Assembly (NCBI GenBank): GCA_000526575.1
Contig: JAGI01000002.1
Span: forward strand, 806,001 to 870,000
DNA length: 64,000 nucleotides
Direction: 5' to 3'
From: Clostridium sp. 12(A)
GTDB taxonomy: Bacteria; Bacillota; Clostridia; Lachnospirales; Lachnospiraceae
The translations under genes and the position numbers were made by a program. Below the pieces are notes generated by a model. It was not told the DNA's origin and did not search any database. It saw only the letters and a program-made list of their open reading frames with translations. Positions 1 to 8,243 of the stretch are shown in pieces; position 1 is the first letter of the stretch; every line of letters starts with the position of its first letter.

Positions 1-896
1 GAATCGTGAATTTTCTGATTGATGAATTTAAGGGAAAAGGGGTAAATATTTCCCTTCCATCCCTTCGTATTGATGCATTCTCCCTGGATGTAATGAGTAA
101 AGTTCAGGATATTAAAAAGAGCAGTCTGACCTTTGCACCGGAAGCAGGTTCCCAGAGGCTTCGTGATGTTATTAACAAAGGACTTTCAGAGGAAATCATA
201 TTAAAGGGAGCCAGTGACGCATTCCGCGGAGGCTGGAACCGGGTCAAGCTTTATTTTATGCTTGGTCTGCCAACAGAGACGGTAGAGGACATGGAAGGAA
301 TTGCGGAGCTTTCTGAAAAGGTTGCAGAAGCTTATTACGAGATTCCAAAAGATCAGCGAAACGGAAAAGTACAGGTCGTGGCAAGCTCCTCCTTTTTTGT
401 TCCAAAGCCATTTACCCCATTCCAATGGGCAAAAATGTGCACCAAGGAAGAGTTTTTAGAGAGAGCTTACATCGTGAAAGACAAATTCCGTGAAATGTTG
501 AACCGAAAGAGCTTAAAATACAATTACCATGAGGCAGATTTAACCGTTTTAGAAGGCGTGCTTGCAAGAGGCGATAGAAAGATATCGGCTCTCATTGAGG
601 AGGTCTACAAAAACGGGGCAATTTATGATTCCTGGTCAGAGCATTTTAAAAATGATATCTGGATGAAGGCATTTGAGACCTGTGGCATTGATCCTGACTT
701 TTATACCATAAGAGAACGTGATCTTGATGAAGTATTTCCATGGGATTTTATTAATGCAGGCGTAACCAAAGAGTTTTTAAAGAGAGAGTGGCAGAATGCC
801 ATCGGCGAAAAAGTAACTCCAAACTGCCGTCAGCAATGTACAGGCTGTGGAGCCATGAGTTTCAAAGGAGGAATCTGCTATGAAGGTAAGAATTAA
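1..896 (+). CDS. B12-binding radical SAM protein, C-terminal part (gene starts upstream of the window)
   Basis: The reading frame is already open at the first base, so this is the 3' part of a longer gene; the GTG at 6 is internal. The visible ~298 residues contain the second half of a radical SAM barrel (motifs LTFAPEAGSQRLRDVINK and LYFMLGLPTET) and a C-terminal cysteine cluster, CRQQCTGCG, typical of the TIGR03960-type cobalamin-binding radical SAM family. The next gene is the family's usual partner (DUF2344) and overlaps it by 17 bp, so they are co-translated. The chemical reaction of this family is not settled. Family call is strong; exact substrate unknown. Confidence 0.85.
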   Translation, partial: IVNFLIDEFKGKGVNISLPSLRIDAFSLDVMSKVQDIKKSSLTFAPEAGSQRLRDVINKGLSEEIILKGASDAFRGGWNRVKLYFMLGLPTETVEDMEGIAELSEKVAEAYYEIPKDQRNGKVQVVASSSFFVPKPFTPFQWAKMCTKEEFLERAYIVKDKFREMLNRKSLKYNYHEADLTVLEGVLARGDRKISALIEEVYKNGAIYDSWSEHFKNDIWMKAFETCGIDPDFYTIRERDLDEVFPWDFINAGVTKEFLKREWQNAIGEKVTPNCRQQCTGCGAMSFKGGICYEGKN

Positions 897-1590
897 GTTT
901 ATAAAGCACGGCCCAGTGAAATTCATCGGGCATTTGGATATTATGCGTTATTTCCAGAAAGCAATCAGAAGGGCAGAAATCGATATTAAATACAGTGAAG
1001 GCTTCAGTCCTCACCAGGTCATGTCATTTGCAGCGCCTTTAGGCGTAGGGCTTACAAGCAATGGAGAGTATATGGACATCGAAGTAAATTCCATGACAGA
1101 TACAAAGACCATGATGGATCAGTTAAATGCAGTGATGGTAGAGGGTATTTCAGTTACAGACTGCCACGTACTGGACGAACGTGCCAAAAATGCAATGTCA
1201 CTGGTTGCTGCAGCTGATTACACACTTACCTTCAGGGAAGGAAAGGAACCGGCTGATTTAGAAGGCTTCTTTCAGGGGCTTTCTGAATTTATGAAGCAAT
1301 CTGAGATCCTTATAACCAAGAAAACAAAAAAAGGGGAAAAGGAAGTAGATATTAAGGCTGGAATTTATGAGCTTTCTGTAGATGGAGAGCGTATTTTTAT
1401 GAAGGTATCTTCCGGTAGTGCAGATAATTTAAAGCCAGAGCTTGTTATGGAGGCCTATTATCAGTTCCTTGGCCTTACACTTCCTGAATTTGCATTTCAT
1501 ATTCAAAGAGAGGAAGTATACGGCAATACAGGAGACGATGAAAACCGGAACCTGGTGCCGCTTGGCCTGATGGGAGCAGCCTGTGAATAA
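880..1590 (+). CDS. DUF2344 / radical SAM-linked protein (TIGR03936 family)
   Basis: A 236-residue protein starting MKVRIKFIKHGPVKFIGHLD, with the RYFQKAIRRAEI and YSEGFSPHQVMSFAAPLGVG segments characteristic of DUF2344. Its ATG lies inside the end of the radical SAM gene (AGGAGG at 868-873 serves as ribosome site) and its end overlaps the RNase G start by 8 bp, so the three genes form a translationally coupled unit. In Clostridia this protein is a separate partner of the radical SAM enzyme, while in some lineages the two are fused. Function is not established; a role in tRNA or rRNA modification is only guessed from the neighbours. Confidence 0.85.
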   Translation: MKVRIKFIKHGPVKFIGHLDIMRYFQKAIRRAEIDIKYSEGFSPHQVMSFAAPLGVGLTSNGEYMDIEVNSMTDTKTMMDQLNAVMVEGISVTDCHVLDERAKNAMSLVAAADYTLTFREGKEPADLEGFFQGLSEFMKQSEILITKKTKKGEKEVDIKAGIYELSVDGERIFMKVSSGSADNLKPELVMEAYYQFLGLTLPEFAFHIQREEVYGNTGDDENRNLVPLGLMGAACE

Positions 1591-2770
1591 GCTGATTATT
1601 ACCAGATGGAATGGAGGGATTGTAACCCTCCTTCATTCTGGTAAGGAAGTACTTCAGATTAACGTGGAAGCGGAGCAGCAAGGGTTTTCTTTGGGCAATG
1701 TTTACATTGGAAAGGTTAATAAGCTGGTAAAGAATATTAACGCAGCCTTCGTCGATATTGGCAATGGTCAGATGGGGTATCTATCTTTAAGTAAAGGAAT
1801 GGTACTTTATGCCGATGGCCGGACGTGGGATGGAAGGCTGAAACAGGGAGATGATATTATCGTTCAGGTAGAACGGGATGCCGTTAAATCAAAGGCACCT
1901 GTTTTGACCGGAAATATTAATCTTACCGGACGGTATTTTGTTCTTACAACTGGTAAAAAGCAAATTGGATTTTCTTCTAAGATAACTGATCAGACGTGGA
2001 AGCTTAATATGAAGTCATATCTTGAAGCTTTAAAGGAAGAAGACTTCGGAATCATTGTGAGGACCAATGCCTTTGGAGCCTTGGAAGAAGAGCTTAAGAA
2101 CGAATTTCAGTCCCTTCATAGTAGCTTAAAGAAGCTTTTAGAGGATGCAAAATACAGAACCAGCTACAGTCTGTTATATAGTGGTGCTCCATCTTATCTT
2201 TCTGGCATCAGAGATAGCCTTAAGTCATCTCTTGAAGCTGTAATTACGGATCAGACTGATATCTATGAAGCCTTAAAAAATTATTTAAGTGATAATCAAC
2301 CGGAGGACTTATCCCTTCTGGTTTCTTATGAAGACCCGTTACTCCCCCTTTATAAGCTGTACCGGATTGAGAAATCAATGGATGAAGCCCTGGGGAAAAA
2401 GGTCTGGTTAAAGTCAGGGGGATATCTGGTTATTGAACCTACAGAAGCTCTTACGGTCATTGATGTGAATACCGGTAAGTATGCTGGTAAAAAGGCACTT
2501 CGCGACACCATTATGAAGATTAACTTAGAATCAGCCCTGGAAATTGGTCATCAGCTCAGGCTTAGAAATCTATCTGGAATCATAATCATTGATTTCATTG
2601 ATATGGAATTGGAAGAAGATAGAATGCTGTTGGTGAACCGCTTACATGAGATTCTTTCTAAGGACCCGGTTAAGACAACGGTAGTTGAAATAACAAAGTT
2701 AAATTTGGTAGAGGTCACAAGAAAAAAAATCCGCAAGCCTCTTCACGAGCAGATTGCACAGCTGTCATAA
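1583..2770 (+). CDS. rng: Ribonuclease G/E family endoribonuclease (short form)
   Basis: 395 residues, GTG start overlapping the previous stop. Residues ~35-110 form the S1 RNA-binding domain (GNVYIGKVNKLVKNINAAFVD). The catalytic DNase I-like subdomain shows both acidic metal sites, LTVIDVNTGK and IIIIDFIDME, followed by NLVEVTRKKIRKPL. The protein ends about where RNase E/G proteins carry the Zn-link CPxCxG motif, and no such cysteine pair is present; the E. coli enzyme is ~489 residues. RNase G/E cleaves single-stranded AU-rich RNA in mRNA decay and rRNA maturation. Position beside the rplU-rpmA-obg ribosome cluster is typical. A hairpin terminator follows directly. Confidence 0.9.
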   Translation: MNKLIITRWNGGIVTLLHSGKEVLQINVEAEQQGFSLGNVYIGKVNKLVKNINAAFVDIGNGQMGYLSLSKGMVLYADGRTWDGRLKQGDDIIVQVERDAVKSKAPVLTGNINLTGRYFVLTTGKKQIGFSSKITDQTWKLNMKSYLEALKEEDFGIIVRTNAFGALEEELKNEFQSLHSSLKKLLEDAKYRTSYSLLYSGAPSYLSGIRDSLKSSLEAVITDQTDIYEALKNYLSDNQPEDLSLLVSYEDPLLPLYKLYRIEKSMDEALGKKVWLKSGGYLVIEPTEALTVIDVNTGKYAGKKALRDTIMKINLESALEIGHQLRLRNLSGIIIIDFIDMELEEDRMLLVNRLHEILSKDPVKTTVVEITKLNLVEVTRKKIRKPLHEQIAQLS

Positions 2771-2813
2771 AAATGAGGATAAGCAGGTTTCATACCAGCT
2801 TATCCTCATTTTT
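2771..2813. terminator. Bidirectional hairpin terminator between rng and the MFS gene
   Basis: Fourteen-base arms at 2771-2784 and 2798-2811 pair perfectly around a 13-base loop; the downstream arm runs into a T tract on the + strand and the upstream arm is A-rich, so it can stop transcription from both convergent genes. Confidence 0.85.
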
Positions 2814-2826
2814 AATCGTAAGGCTC

Positions 2827-4008
2827 TTATTTCTTTTTATGATGATTTCTGAAATTAAGAAAGGATAAGAAAATCACCATAAATACATTAATATTCAATA
2901 CCCCAATGGAACCTACTATACCGATACGGTCAGCAATACCACCGATGATCTGAGGCGTAATGATACCGCCCATGGCTGAAATTGCAGTTAAGACAGACAT
3001 CCCAAGGGTGGAGCCCTTAATCATTGGGCCGGCATTTGCAATGCAGGTAGGATAAATTCCAGATAAAAAGAATCCAAGGCCCAGCAATGCCGCTGTAATC
3101 AGAGTCAGGTTTTTCGTAGATATCAATAGGAAGAAACAGGCGGCACTTCCCAATGAGAGAATCAGTATAATGGTGCTCTTATCCAGTTTCTTTGAAAGCG
3201 CAGCACAGATTAAGCGTCCAGCCATAATAACTAACCAGGTAAAGGACACAAGAGCTGTGGCATAAGTTGCACTCATAACATTTGTATTTTGGAGGTAAGT
3301 AACAAACCAACCATTGATGCAATTCTCAAGTCCCAGATAAAAAAACAGGATAAACGCGATTCCATAGAAGGAATATGACTTTAAGAATGACCTATCCTGA
3401 GAATCCTTCTTACCTTTATCTTTATTTATGCGATTAGAAGTCTCATTTAAAAGAGTGTCATCCATGGTACCATAAAGTGCCGCAGTCGCTGCTGTGAGAA
3501 TGAGTATTAAGTAGAGAACATGTCGCCAGTTAAATCCCAGCTTCATTAAAACAGCAGTAAGAAATGGTGCCAGGAATGCTCCCACTGCAAAAAAACAGTG
3601 AAGAAGATTCAGTTTTCCAGTCGCTTTACTTCCATAGATATCGTTGACAGCAGAATTATTTAAAATCGTTATACTGCCGCGAACCAGACCGTAAATCAGC
3701 ATAACACTGTACATAATTGGAAATGGTGGGAGAATACTTAATATAAAAAGACAAACTGGCGCGCAAAGAGTGATAAAAAAGATCGCCCGTTTTCTTCCCA
3801 GCCAGGATACCAGCACCGGAAATAGAAAACTGGCGCTTAAATTTCCGATTGCCATTCCTGACAAAAGGCTTCCAGCCGCCAGAAAACTGATTCCTGCTTC
3901 TGTAATAATCGATGGCAATATGGCACCAATAACAAGAACTGCCATCCCGCTGACTGCATACCCATAACAGCAGCGTAGAAAGATGTGATTGTACTTATCT
4001 GTTTTCAT
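2827..4008 (-). CDS. MFS transporter
   Basis: 393 residues with about twelve hydrophobic segments, a Gly/Ala-rich first half (SGMAIGNLSASFLFPVLVSW), the loop-2/3 basic motif WLGRKRAIFF and a central hydrophilic loop (residues ~190-205, NRINKDKGKKDSQDRS). This is the two-times-six helix layout of the major facilitator superfamily in the cytoplasmic membrane. It is the only - strand gene in the first 8.7 kb and sits between rng and rplU. Substrate cannot be read from sequence; the end of the protein resembles FucP/YfkF-like sugar or drug permeases only generally. An upstream AT-rich stretch of ~200 bp separates it from the divergent rplU promoter. Confidence 0.8.
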   Translation of the reverse strand: MKTDKYNHIFLRCCYGYAVSGMAVLVIGAILPSIITEAGISFLAAGSLLSGMAIGNLSASFLFPVLVSWLGRKRAIFFITLCAPVCLFILSILPPFPIMYSVMLIYGLVRGSITILNNSAVNDIYGSKATGKLNLLHCFFAVGAFLAPFLTAVLMKLGFNWRHVLYLILILTAATAALYGTMDDTLLNETSNRINKDKGKKDSQDRSFLKSYSFYGIAFILFFYLGLENCINGWFVTYLQNTNVMSATYATALVSFTWLVIMAGRLICAALSKKLDKSTIILILSLGSAACFFLLISTKNLTLITAALLGLGFFLSGIYPTCIANAGPMIKGSTLGMSVLTAISAMGGIITPQIIGGIADRIGIVGSIGVLNINVFMVIFLSFLNFRNHHKKK

Positions 4009-4150
4009 TACAAAACTCCTTAGTCATATTTAAAACACATTTCATTATACTAAGGGTTTCATGGAAAGACAAGGGTAAGACACATTTCCTCAAGAAAAGA
4101 GCCATTTCTTTCTATACATGCATAAAAATTGGAAAAGTCAAGAAATAATA

Positions 4151-4179
4151 TTGACAGAAGTATTATAGAATGCTATATT
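4151..4179 (+). promoter_or_regulatory. Sigma-A promoter of the rplU-prp-rpmA operon
   Basis: TTGACA at 4151-4156 and TATATT at 4174-4179 with a 17 bp spacer; a TG at 4171-4172 gives an extended -10. It lies ~90 bp upstream of the rplU start. Confidence 0.8.
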
Positions 4180-4189
4180 AATTAAGTAT

Positions 4190-4262
4190 GCCGCACAATG
4201 AGGTTGATAAGTTTCCGTGTTTCACGGTACACCGAAGTTGGCGAGTAATGATAATAGGAGGT
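4190..4262 (+). promoter_or_regulatory. Possible ribosomal protein L21 leader (5' UTR)
   Basis: The transcribed leader between the promoter and rplU holds a compact hairpin (CCGTG at 4215-4219, CACGG at 4223-4227, loop TTT) and a conserved-looking segment before the AGGAGGT ribosome site at 4256-4262. L21 autoregulatory leaders are known in Firmicutes (Rfam L21_leader). I cannot align to the covariance model here, so this is a candidate only. Confidence 0.4.
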
Positions 4263-4267
4263 GCCAT

Positions 4268-4576
4268 ATGTACGCGATTATTGCAACAGGTGGAAAGCAG
4301 TACAAAGTAGCGGAAGGCGATATCATTAAGGTAGAAAAGCTTGGTGTTGACGCTGGCGAAGCTGTCACATTTGACCAGGTTCTTGTAGTAAACAATGGTG
4401 AATTATCCGTTGGCAGCCCAACCGTAGCAGGTGCTACCGTAACAGGTACAGTTGTGAAGGAAGGCAAAGCTAAAAAGGTTATTGTTTACAAGTATAAGAG
4501 AAAAACTGGATACCATAAGAAAAATGGTCACAGACAGTCTTATACACAGGTTAAGATCGAAAAGATCAATGCTTAA
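4268..4576 (+). CDS. rplU: 50S ribosomal protein L21
   Basis: 102 residues beginning [18 protein letters not shown], the invariant L21 N-terminus, and ending with the basic [13 protein letters not shown] tail that contacts 23S rRNA. The longer frame from 4217 is rejected because AGGAGGT at 4256-4262 is placed 5 bases before the ATG at 4268 and the extra 17 residues resemble nothing in L21. Followed after 2 bp by prp and then rpmA, the standard Firmicutes order in which the protease that trims L27 lies between L21 and L27. Confidence 0.97.
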   Translation: MYAIIATGGKQYKVAEGDIIKVEKLGVDAGEAVTFDQVLVVNNGELSVGSPTVAGATVTGTVVKEGKAKKVIVYKYKRKTGYHKKNGHRQSYTQVKIEKINA

Positions 4577-4578
4577 TT

Positions 4579-4917
4579 ATGGTAAGTGTAACCGTATTTG
4601 TTGATTCAGAACAGCATTATACTGGAATTCAGATGTTGGGACATGCAGGTCTGAAAGACGCTCCTCAGGAGGGGCAAGAACTTGTCTGTGCTGCAGTATC
4701 GGCTCTTGCGATTAATATGTCTAACAGTGTAGAGCAATTTACAGAGGATTCTTTTGAAGTAGATCAGGAAGAAGAGTCAGGTGCTTTTCATTTTCGATTT
4801 ACCTCAGATATCAGTTCAGAGTCGCAGCTCCTTATAAACTCTCTCGTATTCGGATTACAGGATATTGAGGAGGAATATGGAGAACCATATATCAAAATTT
4901 GTTTTAAGGAGGTGTAA
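4579..4917 (+). CDS. prp: Ribosomal-processing cysteine protease Prp
   Basis: 112 residues of the YsxB/Prp family. The conserved catalytic histidine is in MLGHAG (about residue 22) and the catalytic cysteine in QELVCAAVSALAINMSNSV (about residue 34). Prp removes the N-terminal extension of ribosomal protein L27 in Firmicutes; L27 encoded directly downstream carries exactly such an extension. The gene starts 2 bp after rplU and ends 3 bp before rpmA. Confidence 0.93.
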   Translation: MVSVTVFVDSEQHYTGIQMLGHAGLKDAPQEGQELVCAAVSALAINMSNSVEQFTEDSFEVDQEEESGAFHFRFTSDISSESQLLINSLVFGLQDIEEEYGEPYIKICFKEV

Positions 4918-4920
4918 GTT

Positions 4921-5211
4921 ATGTTAAAGATGAACCTTCAATTGTTCGCTCATAAAAAGGGTGTTGGTTCTACCAAGAACGGCAGAGATTCCGAGTCTAA
5001 GAGATTAGGTGCCAAGAGAGCTGATGGTCAGTTCGTATTAGCTGGCAATATTCTTTACAGACAGCGTGGAACACATATCCACCCAGGCATCAACGTAGGC
5101 CGCGGCGGTGATGATACATTATTCGCTTTAGTGGATGGCGTTGTTAGATTTGAAAGAAAAGGCAGAGACAAAAAGCAGGTTTCTGTTTATCCAAAAGCAA
5201 TTAATGAATAA
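4921..5211 (+). CDS. rpmA: 50S ribosomal protein L27 with cleavable N-terminal extension
   Basis: 96 residues. It begins [25 protein letters not shown] is the Firmicutes-type leader that Prp cuts after Phe, leaving AHKKG as the mature N-terminus that reaches the peptidyl-transferase centre. The body shows [18 protein letters not shown] and [20 protein letters not shown], diagnostic for L27. Ribosome site GGAGGT at 4910-4915. Two alternative ATGs (residues 1 and 4) are possible; both precede the cleavage site. A strong terminator follows. Confidence 0.97.
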   Translation: MLKMNLQLFAHKKGVGSTKNGRDSESKRLGAKRADGQFVLAGNILYRQRGTHIHPGINVGRGGDDTLFALVDGVVRFERKGRDKKQVSVYPKAINE

Positions 5212-5217
5212 TTGGAC

Positions 5218-5251
5218 CGGCTTCATACCTTGACGTATGGAGCCGTTTTTT
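5218..5251 (+). terminator. Terminator after rpmA
   Basis: Arms CGGCTTCATAC (5218-5228) and GTATGGAGCCG (5235-5245), one G-T wobble, followed by a run of six T. A second 10 bp hairpin follows at 5255-5283. Confidence 0.85.
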
Positions 5252-5254
5252 GCG

Positions 5255-5310
5255 ATACAGATAATGCTTTTACTTATCTGTATTTTCTGTCTGTCAGAAA
5301 GGACAGGCAG
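5255..5310 (+). other. Two further hairpins in the rpmA-obg gap
   Basis: A perfect 10 bp stem (5255-5264 with 5274-5283) followed by TTTT, then a 9 bp stem with one wobble (5287-5295 with 5302-5310). Together with the rpmA terminator this makes three stacked hairpins upstream of obg; whether they are backup terminators or an attenuator is not known. Confidence 0.55.
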
Positions 5311-5405
5311 TATGTTTGATGCTAATGTTCAGTTTAAGTCTTATCCTCTTTAGAAGGGGGTAGAACTTAGATTTTAAATAAAGCAGAAAGGGAACAGGTG
5401 AATGA

Positions 5406-6689
5406 ATGTTTGCCGATAGAGCAAAAATATATATCAGATCCGGTAAAGGCGGCGATGGCCATGTCAGTTTCCGTAGAGAACTTTACGTTCCTTGCGGTGG
5501 ACCTGACGGTGGTGATGGCGGCCGGGGCGGTGACATTATATTTGTAGTGGATGATGGCCTTAATACATTAAGTGATTTCCGCCAAGTCCAAAAATATGCA
5601 GCAAAAGACGGGGAATCTGGTGGAAAACGCAGATGCCACGGAAAAGACGGGGAAAGCCTTATCATAAAAGTTCCGGAAGGAACTGTTATTAAGGAATTTG
5701 AGTCTGGTAAAGTAATTGCAGATATGTCCGGTGAAAACCGCAGAGAAGTGATTTTAAAAGGCGGCAGAGGCGGCAAGGGCAATATGAATTTTGCGACTCC
5801 CACCATGCAGGCACCAAAGTATGCTCAGCCGGGACAGGCGTTTCAGGAGCTTTGGGTACAGCTGGAACTTAAGGTAATCGCAGATGTAGGACTGGTTGGT
5901 TTCCCTAACGTTGGAAAGTCTACTCTATTATCCAGAGTGAGCAATGCCAAGCCTAAGATCGCTAATTATCATTTTACAACCTTAAATCCTCATCTTGGAG
6001 TTGTAGATATTGATGGAGGAAAGGGCTTTGTAATGGCCGATATTCCTGGACTCATTGAAGGAGCCTCCGAGGGCGTTGGTCTTGGACATGATTTCCTTCG
6101 TCATATAGAACGCACCAGAGTTCTTGTTCATGTAGTGGATGCTGCTTCTACAGAAGGAAGAGATCCCATTGCGGACATCCATGCCATTAATAAGGAATTA
6201 GGCGCATACAATTCAGAGCTTTTAGAACGGCCTCAGATCATTGCAGCCAATAAAACAGATGCTATTTATGATGATGGTGAGGATCCTGTAGCAAAGCTTA
6301 AAGCTGAGTTTGAACCTAAGGGTGTTAAAGTATACCCCATATCAGCCGTAAGCGGTAAGGGAGTCAAAGAACTGTTATATGCCATTTATGAACTTATACA
6401 GACTGTGAACTTAAGTCCGATTGTTTTCGAAAAAGAATTTGACTTAAAGGGACTGACCATTAAGCAGCTTCCTTATACGGTTGAAGTGGATGAGAATGGT
6501 GTTTATGTGGTGGAAGGCCCAAGAATTGATAAGATGCTGGGTTATACCAATTTAGAGACAGAAAAAGGCTTCCGATTCTTCCAGAACTTCTTAAAGGAAA
6601 ATGGAATTTTAGAAGATCTTGAGCAGGCTGGAATTCAAGAGGGTGATACTGTTCGTATGTATGGTCTGGAATTTGACTATTACAAGTAA
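5406..6689 (+). CDS. obgE: GTPase ObgE/CgtA, ribosome assembly factor
   Basis: 427 residues with all three Obg domains: the Gly-rich Obg fold (residues 1-158; GGPDGGDGGRGGDIIF, GGRGGKGN), the GTPase domain with G1 GFPNVGKST (~165), G2 TTLNPHLG, G3 DIPGLIEGAS, G4 NKTD (~280) and G5 ISAVSGKG, and the C-terminal OCT domain (~345-427). It binds the 50S subunit and ppGpp and controls late large-subunit maturation. ATG at 5406 follows a purine-rich AAAGGGAACAGG. The downstream genes yhbY, nadD, yqeK and rsfS run in the same direction with short gaps and are probably co-transcribed. Confidence 0.97.
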   Translation: MFADRAKIYIRSGKGGDGHVSFRRELYVPCGGPDGGDGGRGGDIIFVVDDGLNTLSDFRQVQKYAAKDGESGGKRRCHGKDGESLIIKVPEGTVIKEFESGKVIADMSGENRREVILKGGRGGKGNMNFATPTMQAPKYAQPGQAFQELWVQLELKVIADVGLVGFPNVGKSTLLSRVSNAKPKIANYHFTTLNPHLGVVDIDGGKGFVMADIPGLIEGASEGVGLGHDFLRHIERTRVLVHVVDAASTEGRDPIADIHAINKELGAYNSELLERPQIIAANKTDAIYDDGEDPVAKLKAEFEPKGVKVYPISAVSGKGVKELLYAIYELIQTVNLSPIVFEKEFDLKGLTIKQLPYTVEVDENGVYVVEGPRIDKMLGYTNLETEKGFRFFQNFLKENGILEDLEQAGIQEGDTVRMYGLEFDYYK

Positions 6690-6703
6690 GTAAGGAGAAT
6701 AAT

Positions 6704-7000
6704 ATGACAAGTAAGCAGAGATCCTATTTAAAAGGATTGGCGATGAATATAGATCCGATTTTCCAGATTGGAAAATCAAGCTTGACTCCAGAACTGACCA
6801 ATGCAATCGCAGAGGCGCTGGAAGCCAGGGAGCTGATAAAGATTACAGTATTAAAGAATTGCCTGGATGACGGTTCAAGCATTGCTCAGGTTCTTTCTGA
6901 GCGTACCCATTCCGAGGTCGTACAGGTAATTGGAAGACGCATTGTCCTTTATAAGCAGGCAAAAGAGGAAGCAAAGCGAAAAATAGCACTTCCCAAATAA
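6704..7000 (+). CDS. yhbY: YhbY/CRM-domain RNA-binding protein
   Basis: 98 residues making up a single CRM (CRS1-YhbY) domain: MTSKQRSYLKGLAMNIDPIF, the GKSSLTPELTNAIAEALEARELIKI segment and the GRRIVLYK C-terminal strand. YhbY binds pre-50S particles and assists 23S rRNA maturation. It starts 14 bp after obgE with AAGGAGAA upstream, fitting the ribosome-assembly operon. Confidence 0.92.
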   Translation: MTSKQRSYLKGLAMNIDPIFQIGKSSLTPELTNAIAEALEARELIKITVLKNCLDDGSSIAQVLSERTHSEVVQVIGRRIVLYKQAKEEAKRKIALPK

Positions 7001-7035
7001 AACTGCATCACGTTCCAGTGAGGGAGTCGAAGATT

Positions 7036-7653
7036 ATGGGGAAAATAGGAATTATGGGCGGAACATTTGATCCGATTCATAATGGTCATCTTATGCTTGG
7101 GGAACAGGCGTATGATGAATACCGTCTAGATGAAGTCTGGTTTATGCCGTCCGGGCATCCGCCTCACAAAAAAAGGCGTCAGGTAACGGAACCAAAACAC
7201 CGCCTTGCCATGACGGCTGCTGCGGTAAAGTATCACCCAGGATTTTCGTGTTCTGATTTTGAAGTTGTACGAGAAGGGAATACTTATACAGCGCAGACCT
7301 TAAAATTACTTTTAGAGTCATATCCGGAGCATACCTATTATTTTATTGTTGGGGCTGATTCCCTTTATGAGATTGAGAAATGGTATGAACCGGAGCTGGT
7401 GTTAAAGCTGGCAGTAATACTGGCTGCTCCTCGGGAATATGAGGTTAAGGAAAGATCTTTGGATGAACAGATTGATTATCTTTGCCGAAAGTATGATGCA
7501 GATATTCGAATGCTGCACTGCAAGGAAATGGATATCTCTTCTGCAGAGCTTCGGAACATGGTGTCAAATGGGGAATCCATAGATCCTTATGTGCCAGAGG
7601 TGGTTAATAAGTATATTCAGGATCATGGTCTTTATCAGGAGATAGAAGCATGA
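7036..7653 (+). CDS. nadD: Nicotinate-nucleotide adenylyltransferase
   Basis: 205 residues. The nucleotidyltransferase signature GGTFDPIHNGHL (residues ~8-19) and the distal ISSAELR motif (S-S-x-x-R type, ATP phosphate binding) are both present, as is FIVGADSLYEIEKWYEP. NadD converts nicotinate mononucleotide plus ATP to deamido-NAD in the cytosol. ATG at 7036 is chosen over GTG 7018 because AGGGAG at 7021-7026 is correctly spaced only for the ATG. Its stop overlaps yqeK by 4 bp. Confidence 0.95.
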   Translation: MGKIGIMGGTFDPIHNGHLMLGEQAYDEYRLDEVWFMPSGHPPHKKRRQVTEPKHRLAMTAAAVKYHPGFSCSDFEVVREGNTYTAQTLKLLLESYPEHTYYFIVGADSLYEIEKWYEPELVLKLAVILAAPREYEVKERSLDEQIDYLCRKYDADIRMLHCKEMDISSAELRNMVSNGESIDPYVPEVVNKYIQDHGLYQEIEA

Positions 7654-8243
7654 AAGAGATAATCTTAAATCTTAGAGATGACTTAAAGGAAAAACTTAGC
7701 CCTCAGAGGTATGAGCATACAATCAGCGTTTCATTTATCTGTACAGCGCTGGCGATGAGGTATGGTGCTGATTTAGAGCAGTCTGAATTAGCAGGTCTGC
7801 TGCATGACTGCGCGAAATATTACGGTGACGGAAATATCATTAAAAAATGTGAGAAACAGAATATCTTTTTAACATCGGATGAATTAAAGGCTCCAGTCGT
7901 GCTCCATGCGAAATACGGTGCATGGCTCGCAGAGCATAAATATGGCATTGAGGATAAGGAAGTCTTAGATGCCATACGGTGGCATACGACCGGAAGGCCG
8001 GATATGTCTTTACTGGAAAAAATCGTATTTACAGCGGATTATATAGAACCAAGACGAGATAAGGCGGCAGATCTGCCTGTCGTAAGGTCTGTTGCTTTTA
8101 TAGATTTGGATGAATGCGTTTATATCATCCTGAAAGGCACTCTGGAATATCTGGAGGGAAAAGGCTATTTTGTGGATTCCATGTCGGTACAGGCATATGA
8201 TTATTATAAGAAGATCCATGAAATGAAGAAGGGAGAGTTGTGA
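7650..8243 (+). CDS. yqeK: HD-domain bis(5'-nucleosyl)-tetraphosphatase YqeK
   Basis: 197 residues of HD-domain phosphohydrolase. The metal ligands are visible: H in RYEHTISV, the HD pair in GLLHDCAKYY, H in VVLHAKYGA, H in RWHTTGRPD, and D in FTADYIEPRRD. YqeK is the Gram-positive symmetrical Ap4A hydrolase and is almost always found between nadD and rsfS, as here, with 4 bp overlap upstream and overlap of its TGA with the rsfS ATG. Confidence 0.92.
   Translation: MKEIILNLRDDLKEKLSPQRYEHTISVSFICTALAMRYGADLEQSELAGLLHDCAKYYGDGNIIKKCEKQNIFLTSDELKAPVVLHAKYGAWLAEHKYGIEDKEVLDAIRWHTTGRPDMSLLEKIVFTADYIEPRRDKAADLPVVRSVAFIDLDECVYIILKGTLEYLEGKGYFVDSMSVQAYDYYKKIHEMKKGEL

Noticed and set aside
5483-5806. 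107-codon open frame opposite obgE
   Set aside because: It mirrors the Gly-rich Obg domain (giving a Pro-rich protein) and has no ribosome site.
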